The notes below the pieces were generated by a model. That model was given only the letters and a program-made list of their open reading frames with translations. It was not told the DNA's origin and did no database searches. From Topomyia yanbarensis (Eukaryota; Arthropoda; Insecta; Diptera; Culicidae), in contig NC_080672.1 of assembly GCF_030247195.1 (NCBI RefSeq), forward strand, positions 96,916,113-96,980,112: a DNA stretch of 64,000 nucleotides, given 5' to 3'. Numbering within the stretch: the stretch's first letter is position 1; the number at the start of each line of letters is the position of its first letter. Below, piece by piece: positions 43,451-54,799 of the stretch. Made by a program: the position numbers and the translations under genes.

Positions 43451-45591
43451 GTTATTATGGGTTGAAAGTATACCACCCAAGGACTAGCGGATCCCTCTTG
43501 GTAAACCTTGCACGAGGGAAGCGGCAAAACATTGGAGGGAATTGTGGTAGGTGGATCGGAGAAAACAAACATCTTCTATCTCCAAAAAATTGTAATTCAG
43601 ACATTCCTCTTCCCCAAAATATTAATCTTTGGGGGATCCCCCGCCTTGATCCAAAAAAGAAAAAATACTAGCTGGCAATACTAAGCGAGCAAGTAGGTAG
43701 ACTACACTTCGCCATCCACTAAGTGTATATTGTGTGACCTTGACTATGTTGAGTTGTTATTGCTTCGACGAGAGAGCCAGAATCGCCTTTGTTTCGTGAG
43801 ATAGTAAATTGCAATAACAATTTGTAATCAAAAACCGCCCAGGTAAATATACTCACGAAACTGTTTATACATGCCAACAAACATGATTGTAATGAACATT
43901 TTGTATTATAACTGGTATGATGCATATACAACGGTATTGGTAGCCATCAAATTGGAGGAGAGCGACCGTGCGAGTGACGATTTTTCCAAAAAGACCACTT
44001 TTTCATCTGATATAAAAATATTGAAAAATCAATAACATTGATATGAAAACGTATATGATAAAACTGAATCGTTCAAGGATACGGCAATTAAATTACCAAC
44101 AATTTAAGAATTGCAAATCAGTTGAAAACTTTTGCGGCAATCCTGATCACGAATTTTGAAGTGTGTATCACAGAGAACAGACTTATAAGATAGAACAAAC
44201 TTTCCCGAAAAACCTGTGTAAAAATTTAAATGAAAATACGTTGAAAATCAACATCGCATGCAGGTTTGCATGCGTGAGTCACCATTGCATCCAAGTTTGC
44301 ATACAAGTCCCGTATAGCGATTGCTGGCCAATCGAAGCGCCAACCGGTGGCAAATTGCTACTTGCTGTTGTCATTTCAAAGCGACAATTTAATTTCTTAC
44401 ACAAGTCGAAAACTTTACTTGTATGTCAGTTCTCAGTGTGTGTATTGCCTTTCTTTATATGAGAAAGGCAAAAAATAAAAAGCAAAACAGCATTCGGTAT
44501 CAAATAAAATGGACACGGTATAAAACGTAGAGTTTGACAATTTGTTAAGGGATACCAAATACCTTGATTTTTTGTACTTTCACTGAATTACATTTTGCCT
44601 ATTTACATAACATAATTCAAATAAGAATCGGTTGTGCCACTGGGACCGAAATACTAACTAGATCCAGTCAGAATTCCAGCTCATTTCCGGCTGAACTTTA
44701 CTGGGATCCGTTGTCGAAAGTTAACGGTTTTATCTATACATTTTATGCAAAGAATTAAGGGTTAAATGTTAAACCGACCGAGTTATTAAGTTATTAAGAG
44801 AAATCAAACAAAGGGAGGCTCTCAATGTACTAAGGTTAAAAAATTTCCGAAAATGTAAAATATTAGTTTACATACTTTGTATTTGAATTTGTCTGATTAC
44901 GTTTCAACTCACAGAATAATATAAAATAGTAACTATCATTAGAATCGGATTTTACGTCATAAAAATAATATAAATATACAACAAATGCATCAGATGTCTT
45001 CTCCCCTATAATATCACTCAGTGTACATTAATGTTATTGATGTTGTGTGTTGCACAATCCCGTCTTTGTCCCACCAATTCAGCATTCTAACTGACTGAAT
45101 TTCAAATGCTGTACAATCATCAACAGGACTTGGATATATCGTACAGTACTCATTGCATGATTTCCACAAAGAAAAAAACAATTTATCGCCACAATCACTA
45201 TCCGAACCTTCTCTAAAATAAATAATTCCGTGTAATCGGTGATAATACCTTACTAGCCACATCGGTGTGGTTCAAGCAGAGGAATTGCGATCAGCAGAAC
45301 TTTTAATGATTGGCAAAACCGAACAAAACATTATTATGAAAGTGATCAAAATTCATGAAATTTTTTGAGCAGTTCAAAAAACTGATCTTTCAAACTACAA
45401 ACAGGCGAAATCTGCTTGGACACCAGTGATCTGCTAACACATCTGTACAAGGTTGATTGTTTGCTTTTACGAGGCTTTGGAGCGTGGTTCATTCACCTCA
45501 CTGCTAATACAAGGTAACTATAATCAATCTCAAACTATGCGTAGCTTCCTCTTCCTTCCGCACCCGTTTAAACTATTTCCTCGTGTTCCAG
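43451..45591. other. intron remainder, non-coding
   Basis: No gene is supported. A mini-hairpin TTGCCTTTCTTTATATGAGA AAGGCAA at 44446-44476 consists of just the inverted ends of the GCCTTTCTCAT element family. An 82-codon minus-strand frame at 45014-45262 has several Cys and Trp residues but no known match. The polypyrimidine tract and acceptor of terminal exon A close the region. Confidence 0.45.
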
Positions 45592-45997
45592 AATGTGCCG
45601 AACTTGTCGCCTCAAGTGCCGAGCCGTCAAATTTGACTTCCAGTGCCGCCGACTGTACCACGATTACCGGCAGGACTCATGTTACACCCAGCCGAATCTG
45701 ATCTGCTTCTTCAACCCAGGACTTCACCGAGCGACCGGATTCGGTTGTTTGAATACATGGCCCAAAACAGTGGTTGCTGCCACAGGCGCCAACTGTCCCA
45801 TTCTAGTAACAGCATATACGGAATACGAATGCCCGCTGGACCTAGCCCGATTGCAGAAGGAATCCAGCCGACCGCTAGAAATGGTCCACGAACCGGCACC
45901 CAATCCCTTCGCTTCTCAAAGACCAGACCGAAATTTCATATCAGCAGAGATCGCTCCGTTGATTTTCAAAAACTACTACTACTTTATCGTGAAATAG
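45592..45997 (+). CDS. MYND-finger protein, terminal exon A
   Basis: The acceptor CCTCGTGTTCCAG ends at 45591. The exon supplies A to complete the split AG-A codon from exon 3, then MCRTCRLKCRAVKFDFQCRR. It reads 134 residues to TAG. Key features are a CRTCRLKC-x-CRRLYHDY cysteine motif, FFNPGLHRATGFGCLNTWP, CPILVTAYTEYECPLDL, and the end RPDRNFISAEIAPLIFKNYY. This matches the closing part of an MSS51-like C-terminal domain, where the phrase VTAYTEYEC lies in the predicted core fold. An AATAAA follows at 46062. The frame is clean, which argues that the locus was under selection until recently. Confidence 0.8.
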
Positions 45998-46061
45998 ACC
46001 GGCCACCTGCCCGTGGTGTCTACTGCGCTTGATGAGCTTCTATAAGTGTACTCTTTGTTCA

Positions 46062-46067
46062 AATAAA
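46062..46067 (+). terminator. polyadenylation hexamer for terminal exon A
   Basis: AATAAA lies 65 bases after the exon A stop codon, with further AATAAA-like words to 46090. All precede the acceptor of exon B. Confidence 0.6.
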
Positions 46068-46199
46068 ACAATTTAATAATAAAATAAATTATTCATCTTT
46101 TTGTACATATTCATAAGGTAAACAAATAGTATTGAACGTTGAGCTCACTATACAGAATAGTAATATCTCTTCCCACTCTTTCTCCCCGTCTCAAACCAG

Positions 46200-46608
46200 G
46201 ATGTGCCGCAGTTGTCGCCTCAAGTGTCGCGTGGTAAAGTTCGACTTCCAGTGCAGACGATTCTACCACGAATACCAACAGGATCGCAACTGCTACACCA
46301 AACCGGATCTAATCTGTTTCTTCAATCCCATCCTGCACTCAACCAACGCCTATCAGGGCTTCGACACATGGCCAGATACCCTGGAAGCGGTCGCAGCAGC
46401 CAATTGTCCAATCGTCGTAACATCATACACAGAACTTGACTGTCCACTGGATCTGATTCGGTTGCAGAAAGAAGTGGCCCGGCCCCTGCAAATCATTCAA
46501 CAGCCCGCGTTAAATCCGTGCCGATCGAAGCGTCCCGATCGCAATTTTATATCGGACGAGGTTGTGCCGTTGATTTTCAAGAACTATTATTATTTTGTAG
46601 TGAAGTGA
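46200..46608 (+). CDS. MYND-finger protein, terminal exon B (tandem duplicate)
   Basis: The acceptor CTCAAACCAG ends at 46199. The exon supplies G to complete AG-G (also Arg), then MCRSCRLKCRVVKFDFQCRR, and runs 135 residues to TGA. It aligns end to end with exon A. CRRFYHEYQQDRNCY replaces CRRLYHDYRQDSCY; YQGFDTWPDTLEAVAAANCP and VTSYTELDCPLDLIRLQKE match in position; both end in PLIFKNYYYFxVK. Cysteines and most aromatics are conserved. The two exons are about two-thirds identical by eye, so the duplication is not recent. Same splice phase, separate stop, separate poly(A) hexamer. The likely use is as mutually exclusive last exons. Confidence 0.8.
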
Positions 46609-46747
46609 AAAAAGAACGATGGAAGTATCATTGGTTTGTGTTTGTAATTGTCCACCCTTATAATATCCCGAATCGAAATCCAATAATTTCCATATTTTCA
46701 GTAAGATAAAATCACAAAACAGTCATTTGTTTCAGCCATTGTCATGT

Positions 46748-46753
46748 AATAAA
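46748..46753 (+). terminator. polyadenylation hexamer for terminal exon B
   Basis: AATAAA lies 140 bases after the exon B stop codon. Confidence 0.5.
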
Positions 46754-46931
46754 ATCTTATCTTCCAAAAAATTAATGGGTCTTTGTTTATGGAATGTATA
46801 AAGAAAAAAATATGAGTTTTGCAGGCCTCCCAGGGTTTTGTGATTTTTGCATGTATTAAAGAAAAGAACTATCATTCTAAAATCTAAAATCAAACGATGT
46901 CGCGCTTTTGCGTCATTATGTTTTATTGCTA

Positions 46932-47015
46932 CAGTCGTGATTCGCTGGCCGACTAGCGGAGGTCCAACTAAAAAGCGGTGCAGTTAAAAAGTGTCCAACA
47001 AGCGAATCACGACTG
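46932..47015. mobile_element. 84 bp pogo-like MITE
   Basis: CAGTCGTGATTCGCTGG at the left is mirrored by CAAGCGAATCACGACTG at the right. TA flanks both sides (46930-46931 and 47016-47017). The CAGT start, TA target and tiny size fit a pogo/Tigger-type MITE. Confidence 0.75.
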
Positions 47016-47894
47016 TATATTGTTTATGTATTTTAAAAGCACACAACTGAAACCCCCGTAAAAATGAATAGATATTGGAAAACGTGAAAACTTCCATACA
47101 TGAGTCTGTCTATTTCAACCAAAGCCGTCAAAAGTGAGCACCTAGCGACACAATCAAATACCACGAGATTATAAATAGAGTATCGCGTATCTGTTTTAGT
47201 CAATCGAGTCGATGCTTGCATTCCAAACGAACAACACCATGAGTATATCACCATTACAATACAATAAGCGGTAGACGCTATGGCATTTCTGCAACCCGCA
47301 CACAGTTAGGCCGTATACAACTTGCGCCCGTTTCCTTGCTGTCAGCGCGAATCGAAACTTTGCATACATGAAAATTCAGTTCAATTATAGTTATTAATTT
47401 TTAAAATCTCTTCTCCAATCTCTTTCCGAACATTTTAATAGGAGCCCCTATGATGAAATGAAGAAAAATCATCTTTTCGTTAAACGCGCACGGGACGCAT
47501 AATTCGACAAGATTAGGAAAATTTAACTTATAATACACGCTGAATAATTAGGAGATAGCCGAAATCATAACAAGAAAACTCGACTAATCACACATATTGT
47601 GCAACTAGGAGATAAATGGAACCGTAATAGAATGACTCGATTACACGATTCCCAAAGCCAACAGTAGCAATACAATCTTCTCACTATGAGGTCTACCACC
47701 ATAGCCAAAGCACAGCAATGAAACCCTTCACGATAAGCTGGTGCTCGAATAATAAAATACAATATGAAATGAACCCTGCTGACAAGCTATCATTAGAACC
47801 CGAACAAGTAATGAAACCTTACGCTATCAGAGACTTCCCAAAGCAAAGGGAATAAATAAAAAATGCTCCGCTGTGAATCGTCAAACCAAAAAAC
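47016..47894. other. non-coding, nothing recognised
   Basis: Mixed-composition sequence downstream of the MYND gene. No domain in any frame. Confidence 0.5.
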
Positions 47895-48140
47895 TTATGG
47901 GGTTTTCGATTGATTGACACCGGTGTAGTGGAGTGTACAGACACCTTATACACAGACTAGCGTCAAAGTGTCAAAATTGCAGCCAAACGGACTGTCAAAA
48001 AGCGCAGCCAAACGAGCATGAGGGTTTTGAGAAGGGAAGTGCAAGAGGAATCCCATGCAAAGCTTATGGGAGCTTCCGTGATGCCAGTTTACATTCATGG
48101 TTGCCAGTTTTACTGTTTTTCTCTCCGCTAGTCTGCGTTG
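47895..48140 (-). mobile_element. unclassified repeat family X, copy 1
   Basis: Bounded roughly by TTGATTGACACCGGTGTAGT and GTTTTTCTCTCCGCTAGTCT. Inverted relatives occur at 49290-49735 and 49770-50275. For example, AAAACAGTAAAACT, ACCATGAAT and CTCATGCTCGTTT recur on the opposite strand. It is non-coding. It was identified only by internal comparison. Confidence 0.5.
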
Positions 48141-49289
48141 CGTTGCGTTGCGTTGTGACGATGATTTTGGCGGATTGCACACTGACTTCATCATGTTTGA
48201 CTGCTGATTATCTAATAAGAGTTGCTTAGGAAATGGTAAGTAGGAATTCATACCAATTCGACCCATATTAAAACCTCAACAGCATGATAGCCATCATTGC
48301 CGGCCGCCCCCATCTCCATCGTTCACGGGGAAGGATAAAGGATAAGGTAGACAGGAAGTGTTGATGCTCCATCTACTTAACGGAAGGACGACGATTCATC
48401 AGACTCTTCCATAGGTGTCGCGGAGTTGGTAGTTTGGAAGGGTATCAGGTCTAGGATTCGCTCCAAGCAAGCGATGCGACCTGTAAAGCATATTTTAATA
48501 CGTAGTTGTTTAGTTAGTCTTCGAGTGCACGATCACTCGAAAAAGAGATCTTGTTTAGTTTTTGGTTTTTTTTTAAACTCTGGGCAGCCGGCTACTGAGA
48601 GTATACTATGTTCCCTAAACAAAAGCAATTTGAACTCCACTCGGCCGACCGTGGGAGTATTGCCTAGAAAAGCTAATCTTATCTGCGTAATGGGCCGGAT
48701 CACTATTTATTGCAACAGTATTTGGACAGAATTCGCTACTTCTACTCTACGATATATTTATTGGCTTGAAAACTACCGAGTGACACATTATACAGGCTAG
48801 AGTGACAAGCTAGAGTGACACATTATACAGGCAAAAATAGCGCGAGATGTTATAAATCAAGGAAAGTATTTCTTATTTTCCATATCAGATTTGTGGAATA
48901 CAAGTATACGAGCGATAATAACGAACACTGAAGGGAAATATAAAGGATTGTTAACCTGATGCACGGGCTTGTTAGCAATAACGGAGCTTGAAATTAGGTT
49001 CATAAAAGCAGACGCGGCGAATTTTCAATACGTATTGACCCGTGATCATAGATACTAGTCAGATTATTCGTATTGGGGCTAATTTCCGATCAACTATTCA
49101 TTTTTACGGCAATGTTTTCTCGACTAGATCTGTTCGCACCCTCTCATTCTGCTACTATCGGCAGAAGGCTGATAGCACCCAGTCGTCGCCGGTCTAAGGA
49201 CCAAATGTCATCAATAGACTTAGACTCGCGTGGAGGCATGAGATAGGAAACTTGTGAGAATTTTGTTATCCCACCGTTTGACGACCTGT
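48141..49289. other. non-coding, possible old repeat
   Basis: 48290-48480 (GGATAAGGTAGACAGGAAGT and GGATTCGCTCCAAGCAAGCG) reads like the UTR of an old LINE, but I cannot place it. The 124-codon frame at 48426-48800 has no recognisable domain. Confidence 0.4.
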
Positions 49290-49735
49290 TTTTCTCTCCG
49301 CTAGTCTGTTATATAAAGTGTCTGTAGTGGAGTGCACTGGTTTGCACTTTATAGCAGAAGTGTCAATGCAACGTACCCAGTTTTCTGCACTTCTGCTAGA
49401 AAGTGCAAAAACGGTGCAGTTTCAGTGCACTCCACTACACCGGTGTCAATTCTCGACAAAAATATGATTACGGCTTAAAAGGCAACTGTCACAATTCCCT
49501 TTGAAAGCAAAATCCGGACAAACCGTTACACACCAATCACAGATGTTGGTAGTAAACAAAAAAGAAAAGTTTTCTCTTTCATTAACTGCTATGAACTGTG
49601 TTTGGCCAGTAACGGTTTGCCCGGAATTTCCTTTCAAAGAGAATTTTGACAGTTGGCTTTTAAGCCGTAATCATATGTTTATCGAGAATTAATCGAAAAT
49701 CCTATTACTATTTGAAATTAGGTACAGTCAAATAA
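49290..49735 (+). mobile_element. family X, copy 2, with hairpin and nested foldback
   Basis: It starts TTTCTCTCCGCTAGTCTG and includes a hairpin at 49324-49438 (TGTAGTGGAGTGCACTGG against CAGTGCACTCCACTACA). It reaches CCGGTGTCAAT, is interrupted by the foldback element at 49452-49690, and resumes TTAATCGAAAATCC. Confidence 0.55.
49452..49690. mobile_element. 239 bp foldback element, copy 1
   Basis: The arms TCTCGACAAAAATATGATTA CGGCTTAAAAGGCAACTGTC and the inverse ending ATCATATGTTTATCGAGA run almost to the centre near 49570. The related copy at 63644-63880 shares all arms. Both strands encode nearly the same short peptide, as expected of a palindrome. Confidence 0.8.
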
Positions 49736-49769
49736 CTCAGTCTCGACTAGCGTGATAACGCAAACCCAC

Positions 49770-50275
49770 GGCATGATTGGACTAGCGGAGTGAGTCTGTT
49801 TATCATCCTACAGACACTTTATACATACACTCAAAAAAAAGTAAACGTTATGCCTATTGATTTTACACATAGATTTTTGCAATTAACGGAGGCATATAGA
49901 CACTATTTGCTGGCACATAAACCTAATGTGTGTATTTACAAGAAATATTGATCTTACATTTCATAACTATTAGGCACATAAGACCCCATTCTATAACAAT
50001 ATGCACATATAACTTATGTGTATGCATACATAGTTTATACAGTTGACACATAGAAGGTATGTGTGCGCGTGATAACAATAGCATTTCTTCTTCATATGAA
50101 TTTTAAGCGGTTTGAAGCAAATAGAATTAACGTTTGGATTTTTTCAGTGTAGACTTGCGGAGACAAAAACAGTAAAACTAGCAACCATGAATATAAACTG
50201 GCATCAAGGAAACTCCCACAAACTTTGCATGGACTTCCTCTTGTACTTCCCCTCTCAAAGCCCTCATGCTCGTTT
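49770..50275 (+). mobile_element. family X, copy 3, split by a TA MITE
   Basis: GACTAGCGGAGTGAGTCTG and CAGACACTTTATACA lie left of the MITE at 49828-50149. GACTTGCGGAGACAAAAACA through CTCATGCTCGTTT lies to its right. The right part is the inverse of 48000-48125. Confidence 0.55.
49828..50149. mobile_element. TA-flanked MITE, TIR CACTSAAAAAA...AAACGTT
   Basis: The left end is CACTCAAAAAAAAGTAAACG and the right end, inverted, is CACTGAAAAAATCCAAACGT. TA is duplicated at 49826-49827 and 50150-50151. A relative at 63290-63928 shares ends and interior (GACACATAGAAGGTATG, ATAGTGTCTATATG). Confidence 0.8.
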
Positions 50276-50318
50276 ACGTATACGTAAACGTATCGTATCG
50301 TATACGGAGCCCTTCTGG

Positions 50319-51116
50319 CTAGCTCAGGCGTTGGCACTGCCTCGAAATGTGGTCGTTAAATCCGTATATTTTTATATTCGATTCGAAGATCGACACCAGT
50401 AACAACCTGGTTTCGGTATACTGGTTATTGCGAACGTCAACGGACAGGACACGGATCACGAATTGTACGGCGACTTTGGGCTGACAAGCGTGCTGTTCTT
50501 CCCCTGCGTAAATAACGATAACACCGACTTGAAATGACGAGTGGACTAGCAGCACCGTTGCCTCCGTCCCGACAGATCTCCGGGTACGTTCAAAACTCGT
50601 CACCATTTAGTTGGTGATACTTGTAAGAATAACGTGTGACTCGGTTGCGTGGTAAGAAAGAACATACTGTTTTATTGGACGGTTTCTCTGTTCTACATTA
50701 CAATAATATAAGTGTATGTGTGGTGCTTCTTAGCTCTTCTAACGACGGCGGATAGCCCACTGCAACCATAAACATCGTTACATATTTCCTTTTTTAACGC
50801 TTTAGATATTTTTAATAATATTCTTGTCTTTTCTAGTCCGAACCAATCTACCACTTCTCGTTCTATTCTGCACTGGGTCTTCGTTGTGTGCTACCTTAGG
50901 ATCAGTGACAGGGTAGTGAGGCTCTTGTTGATTCCCTTCTGATGCATGTTGTATTGGAATTGTTTCCGATGGCATTGTTGAACAATCAGACGGCATGTGC
51001 TGCATATTCTCGGAAGATGACGATTGTTTCAAATCCCAGGCGTTTCTGCGTATTGTCTGGCCAATTAAAGGCTTCACTCTATAAGACATGGGATCACAAG
51101 AGGCGACTAAGTACAT
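50319..51116 (-). mobile_element. LTR retrotransposon remnant: pol tail, LTR, PBS-like site
   Basis: On the minus strand, 51116-50802 encodes the Ser/Pro-rich tail ending NRTRSGRLVRTRKDKNIIKN, typical of the end of gypsy-type pol. It is followed by an LTR-like segment from TGTAACGATGTTTATGG (about 50783) to CTTACA (about 50620) with an internal AATAAA. Next comes ATGGTGACGAGTTTTGAACG, which resembles a primer-binding region, and an unrecognised 95-codon frame. A pol end followed by LTR then PBS suggests a recombined or tandem element. The class is tentative. Confidence 0.4.
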
Positions 51117-51331
51117 CGTATTGCATTTGCAACGAGCGGCAAACTGTAGAGATCACCGGTTACGCCAGTGGTAGCCGCAGCGAGCACCAGCAGCGGCTTG
51201 GTGAGAGTGAGCCACGAGGAAACCAACGTGAGATGGGGTTACCGAATCGAGTGTTCACCCCGATATCAAATAGCAACACCAGAATGACTCACATCTTAGG
51301 AAGTCGTACTTAACGGAGGTTAGGAAAAGGT

Positions 51332-52393
51332 CGATGAGATCTATGAATTCGTGAAGGACAAGCACACCAAGGTCAAGCAGCTAGTAAAGAATATAAAAGC
51401 GGCCGTAACAGCTGCTGAACGCAAGAAGAAGGCGCTCTTGATGAGAGCTGAATCAGCCGTAAAAGCTCTGATGAAAGGTGAGGTGACACCAAAGAGTTGC
51501 CGCAATACTCGCTCGGATAAAAGAGTGAGGGACGCGCCGGGAGAGCAAGAGGACCTGAAAAAGCAGAAGAGCGAGCTGGAGGATACCAACCACCAATGGA
51601 TCGTTAGGTAAGACTTGTTGATGCATAGTGGGAAACCAGCAGGCTAAGCGGAGAGAACGGAAACAAAAGGAAGAAAAGAAGAAGGATCAAGAAAAGAAAA
51701 AGAAACGTAAGCCTCCTCGGGAGAGGTACAAAGGCGATGCACTGATCATCGAAGCGAATGATACGACGTCCTACGCCGCTATTCTCAAGAAAGTGAGAGA
51801 GAAATCAGAGCTAAAGAAGTTGGCAGACAACGTTGTTAAAACGAAGCGCACTCAAAAAGGCGAGATGATCTTCATGCTGAAGAAGGATCCTTCCGTCAAG
51901 AGCTTGGACTACCGTGAGATCATTGCTAAATCCTTGGGCACCAAAGCGAACTTGAGAGCTCTGTCGCCGGAAGCCGTAGTCGAGTATAAGAGTTTAGACG
52001 AGGTAACAAACTGATCAAGCAGTACAAACTAGATGTACCGATAACTATCGGATTTGGAAATCGTATCGAGACACTCAAACGGCGGCGATTCGACTACCGG
52101 TGACCATTTAACAACAATCTGGCGGATATTGGGAAGAGATAAAAGTTAGATGGTCAGTGTGCTTCAAGATGGAACCAAGCTTCAGGTGCTTGGACTTCGG
52201 ACATCAGGCGTGGAACTGCAAGGGCACGGAAAGGTCTGCACTGTGTAGAAAATGTGGTGGAAAGGAACACGTTGTTAGAGACTGTACGAAACAACCAAGG
52301 TTCATGATCTGCAAAACGGAGGAAGAAAATAACCACATGACTGGCGGCTTCAAATGCCCTACGTTCAAAAAGGCGAAGGCAAGCCAACAATGA
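51332..52393 (+). pseudogene. R1-clade ORF1 (gag) with CCHC knuckles
   Basis: The Lys/Glu-rich N-terminal part (51351-51611) and a basic segment (KRRERKQKEEKKKDQEKKKK, from 51628) lead to a folded middle (GDALIIEAN, YAAILKKVREK, LRALSPEAVVEYK). Then come two CCHC knuckles, CLDFGHQAWNC and CRKCGGKEHVVRDC, at 52190-52290, and a third partial one. Three frames are used, with stops between. It would bind element RNA. Confidence 0.7.
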
Positions 52394-52396
52394 CGA

Positions 52397-54475
52397 AGAT
52401 AACTCAGCTTAATCTCAATTATTGTGACATTGCACAGCAACTGTTGTTGCAGTCAACAACATAAACGAAGTGCGACGTTGCAATTATTGCCGAGCCGTAT
52501 CGTGTTCCTCCAGATAACGGTAACTGGGTGGTGAATAGTGCAGGGATGGCGCCAATCTAAGTAATAGGCGGTTTCCTTGTCCAAGAGGTGGTGGATAACA
52601 CACACGAAGGCTTCGTGATCGCCAGGATCAACAACGTATTCGTCTGTAGCTGCTATGCTCCCCCGAGACGGACACCAGAGCAGTACAATCGGATGCTGGA
52701 CGCATTAACCGACTCGTTAGTGGAACGAACGCCGGCTGTTATAGGAGGAGACTTTAACGCTTGGACTGTGGAGTGGGGTAGCAGGCTAACCAACGTAAGA
52801 GGTTACAGCCTATTGGAAGCACTGACAAAGCTGGACGTAAGGCTGTGCAACGAAGATTCCGCTAGCACATTCCGTAAAGATGGCCGGGAATCCATCATCG
52901 ACTTAACATTTTGCAGCGCGTCGCTGATGGATAACATCAATTGGCGAGTTAGTAAGCAGCAGAGTTACAAATATTCAAATTCATTGAATGAAAATTGATC
53001 ATATTCAGCCGCATTCATTTTCAATATTCAGAGACGCATTCATGCAGATTTTCATTCGTCTCCGATTATTATACGAAGTGATGTAACAATGCCGAGGAAA
53101 ATAGAGCCGAGGAAGTACCGGTGTGGAACGATAAGCTCAGCATTGTAGGGACTGCCTCCTTAAAAGCCAGAAAACGCCTTCAGAGAACAAGATCTGAGAC
53201 AGTCAGAGCCACTTTTATGAACGAAATAGTGCTAAGCAAGTCGACCTGCTACAAGGAGCTGTGCAGAGAAGTAGACGCTAACCCTTGGGGCAATGCTTAC
53301 CGTGTCGTTATGACCAGGATCAAGGGTTCAATGACTCCAGTGGAAATGCGCGCTGACAAACTGAAAATTATCGTGGAGGATTTTTTCCCGAAACACGACC
53401 CAACCGCCTGGCCGCCTACACTGTACTTTGATGTAGACAGGGGAAATGCTGGTAACATTCGAGTCTCCAACGACGAGTTCCTTATAGTGGGGAAAGGGCT
53501 GAAAGCGAAGAAAGCTCCCGGACCGGATGGTATCCCTAACGTGGTACTGAAGACCGCTATTCTGGCGTTTCCGGACATGTTCAGGATAGTCCTACAGAAA
53601 TACCTGGACGATAGCTACTTCCCGGATAAATAGAAGACCAGGGATCCACCAGGAGATCCAGCATCATATCGGCCTTTATGACTACTGGATACTCAAGGTA
53701 AATTTCTGGAAAGGGTCATCCTCAACAGGCTGGCGACCTACACTGAAAGTCAAAACGGACTAACGCAGAGACAGTTCGAATTCCGGAAAAGAATATCGAC
53801 GCTAGCTGCCATCCGCACAGTCATCGCTAGCGCGGAGGAAACATTGAAATAAAAGAGAAGGGGTAATGGCTACTGCGCCGTGGTAACGATAGACGTGAAA
53901 AACCCGTTCAACAGTGCTAGCTGGGTGGCTATCACTGTAGTGCTACACAGAATGCGGGTCCAGGATTATTTGTGCAATGTTCTGAAGAGTTACTTTCAGA
54001 ACCGAGAACTGGTCTACGAGACGAACATGAGGAAATGCCCTGGAATATAAAGTACAACGGAGTGCTAATAATGGAACTACCCAAGGGAGTTGAAATCGTC
54101 GGCTTTACAGATGACGTTGTCCTGACAATAATCGGCGAGACCCTCGAGGAAGCGGAAACCTGAATGGCTGATGTCAAGTTGCAGCTGGTTCACCACAAGA
54201 CGGAGGTAATGCTGGTCAGCGACGGAAAAAATTCGTCGTGATCAGCGTCGGCGGACATTCAATTCCATCGATGCGTGCGCTGAAGCACCGGGATGTGATA
54301 GTCGAGCATCGATTAAATTACAGCAGCCATTTCGACTTTGTATGTAAGAAGGCTGCAAGGACAATTAACGCATGGGCAAGGACCATGTCGAACATTGGAG
54401 GAGTAAGATGCAGCACGAGGCGTCTCCTAGCGGGTGCCTCATCCTCAATGCTGAGGTATAGCGTACCGGCCTAGG
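52397..54475 (+). pseudogene. R1-clade ORF2: endonuclease and reverse transcriptase
   Basis: The EN (52397-52955) has IIAEPYRVPP with the catalytic Glu, GGDFNAWTVEWGS, and DGRESIIDLTFCSASL. About 100 bases at 52955-53065, rich in TTCATTTT/AATATTC palindromes, replace the expected end of the EN. The RT follows from 53068: RKRLQRTRSETVRA, AKKAPGPDGIPNVVLK, ASYRPL after a stop, VTIDVKNPFNSASW (the first catalytic Asp), and a degraded GFTDDVVLT where YADD/FADD should be. It ends in the C-terminal VEHRLNYSSHFDFVCKKA block. Confidence 0.7.
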
Positions 54476-54799
54476 CTTCTGCACTGATCTCAAAGCGGAA
54501 CCAGACGAATGCCGGGATAATTCCCATCTGCATCCCTCTGGCTGATGACATGGAATGCTACCAGCGGAGGAATACACGAAATACAAGGATACTGATCAGT
54601 TGGTAACAGTTGACAATATAGTCGAAGAGATGTGCCACGACAAGTATATCTGGCATGCTGCCCACAGAGTGGTTACGAGTATATGCTCCGAGCAGCACAA
54701 CGGGACGAAGGTACCAACAAACTAGCCCCATCGGCTAGAAGCCGCAGTGAAATCAAAACCGTGTTTCGGGAGAAAATTCGCCGCCGCGGAACTCTCCGT

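Noticed and set aside
49446..49692. Two overlapping ORFs on opposite strands with nearly the same peptide.
   Set aside because: The foldback element is palindromic, so both strands read alike. There is no evidence of coding.
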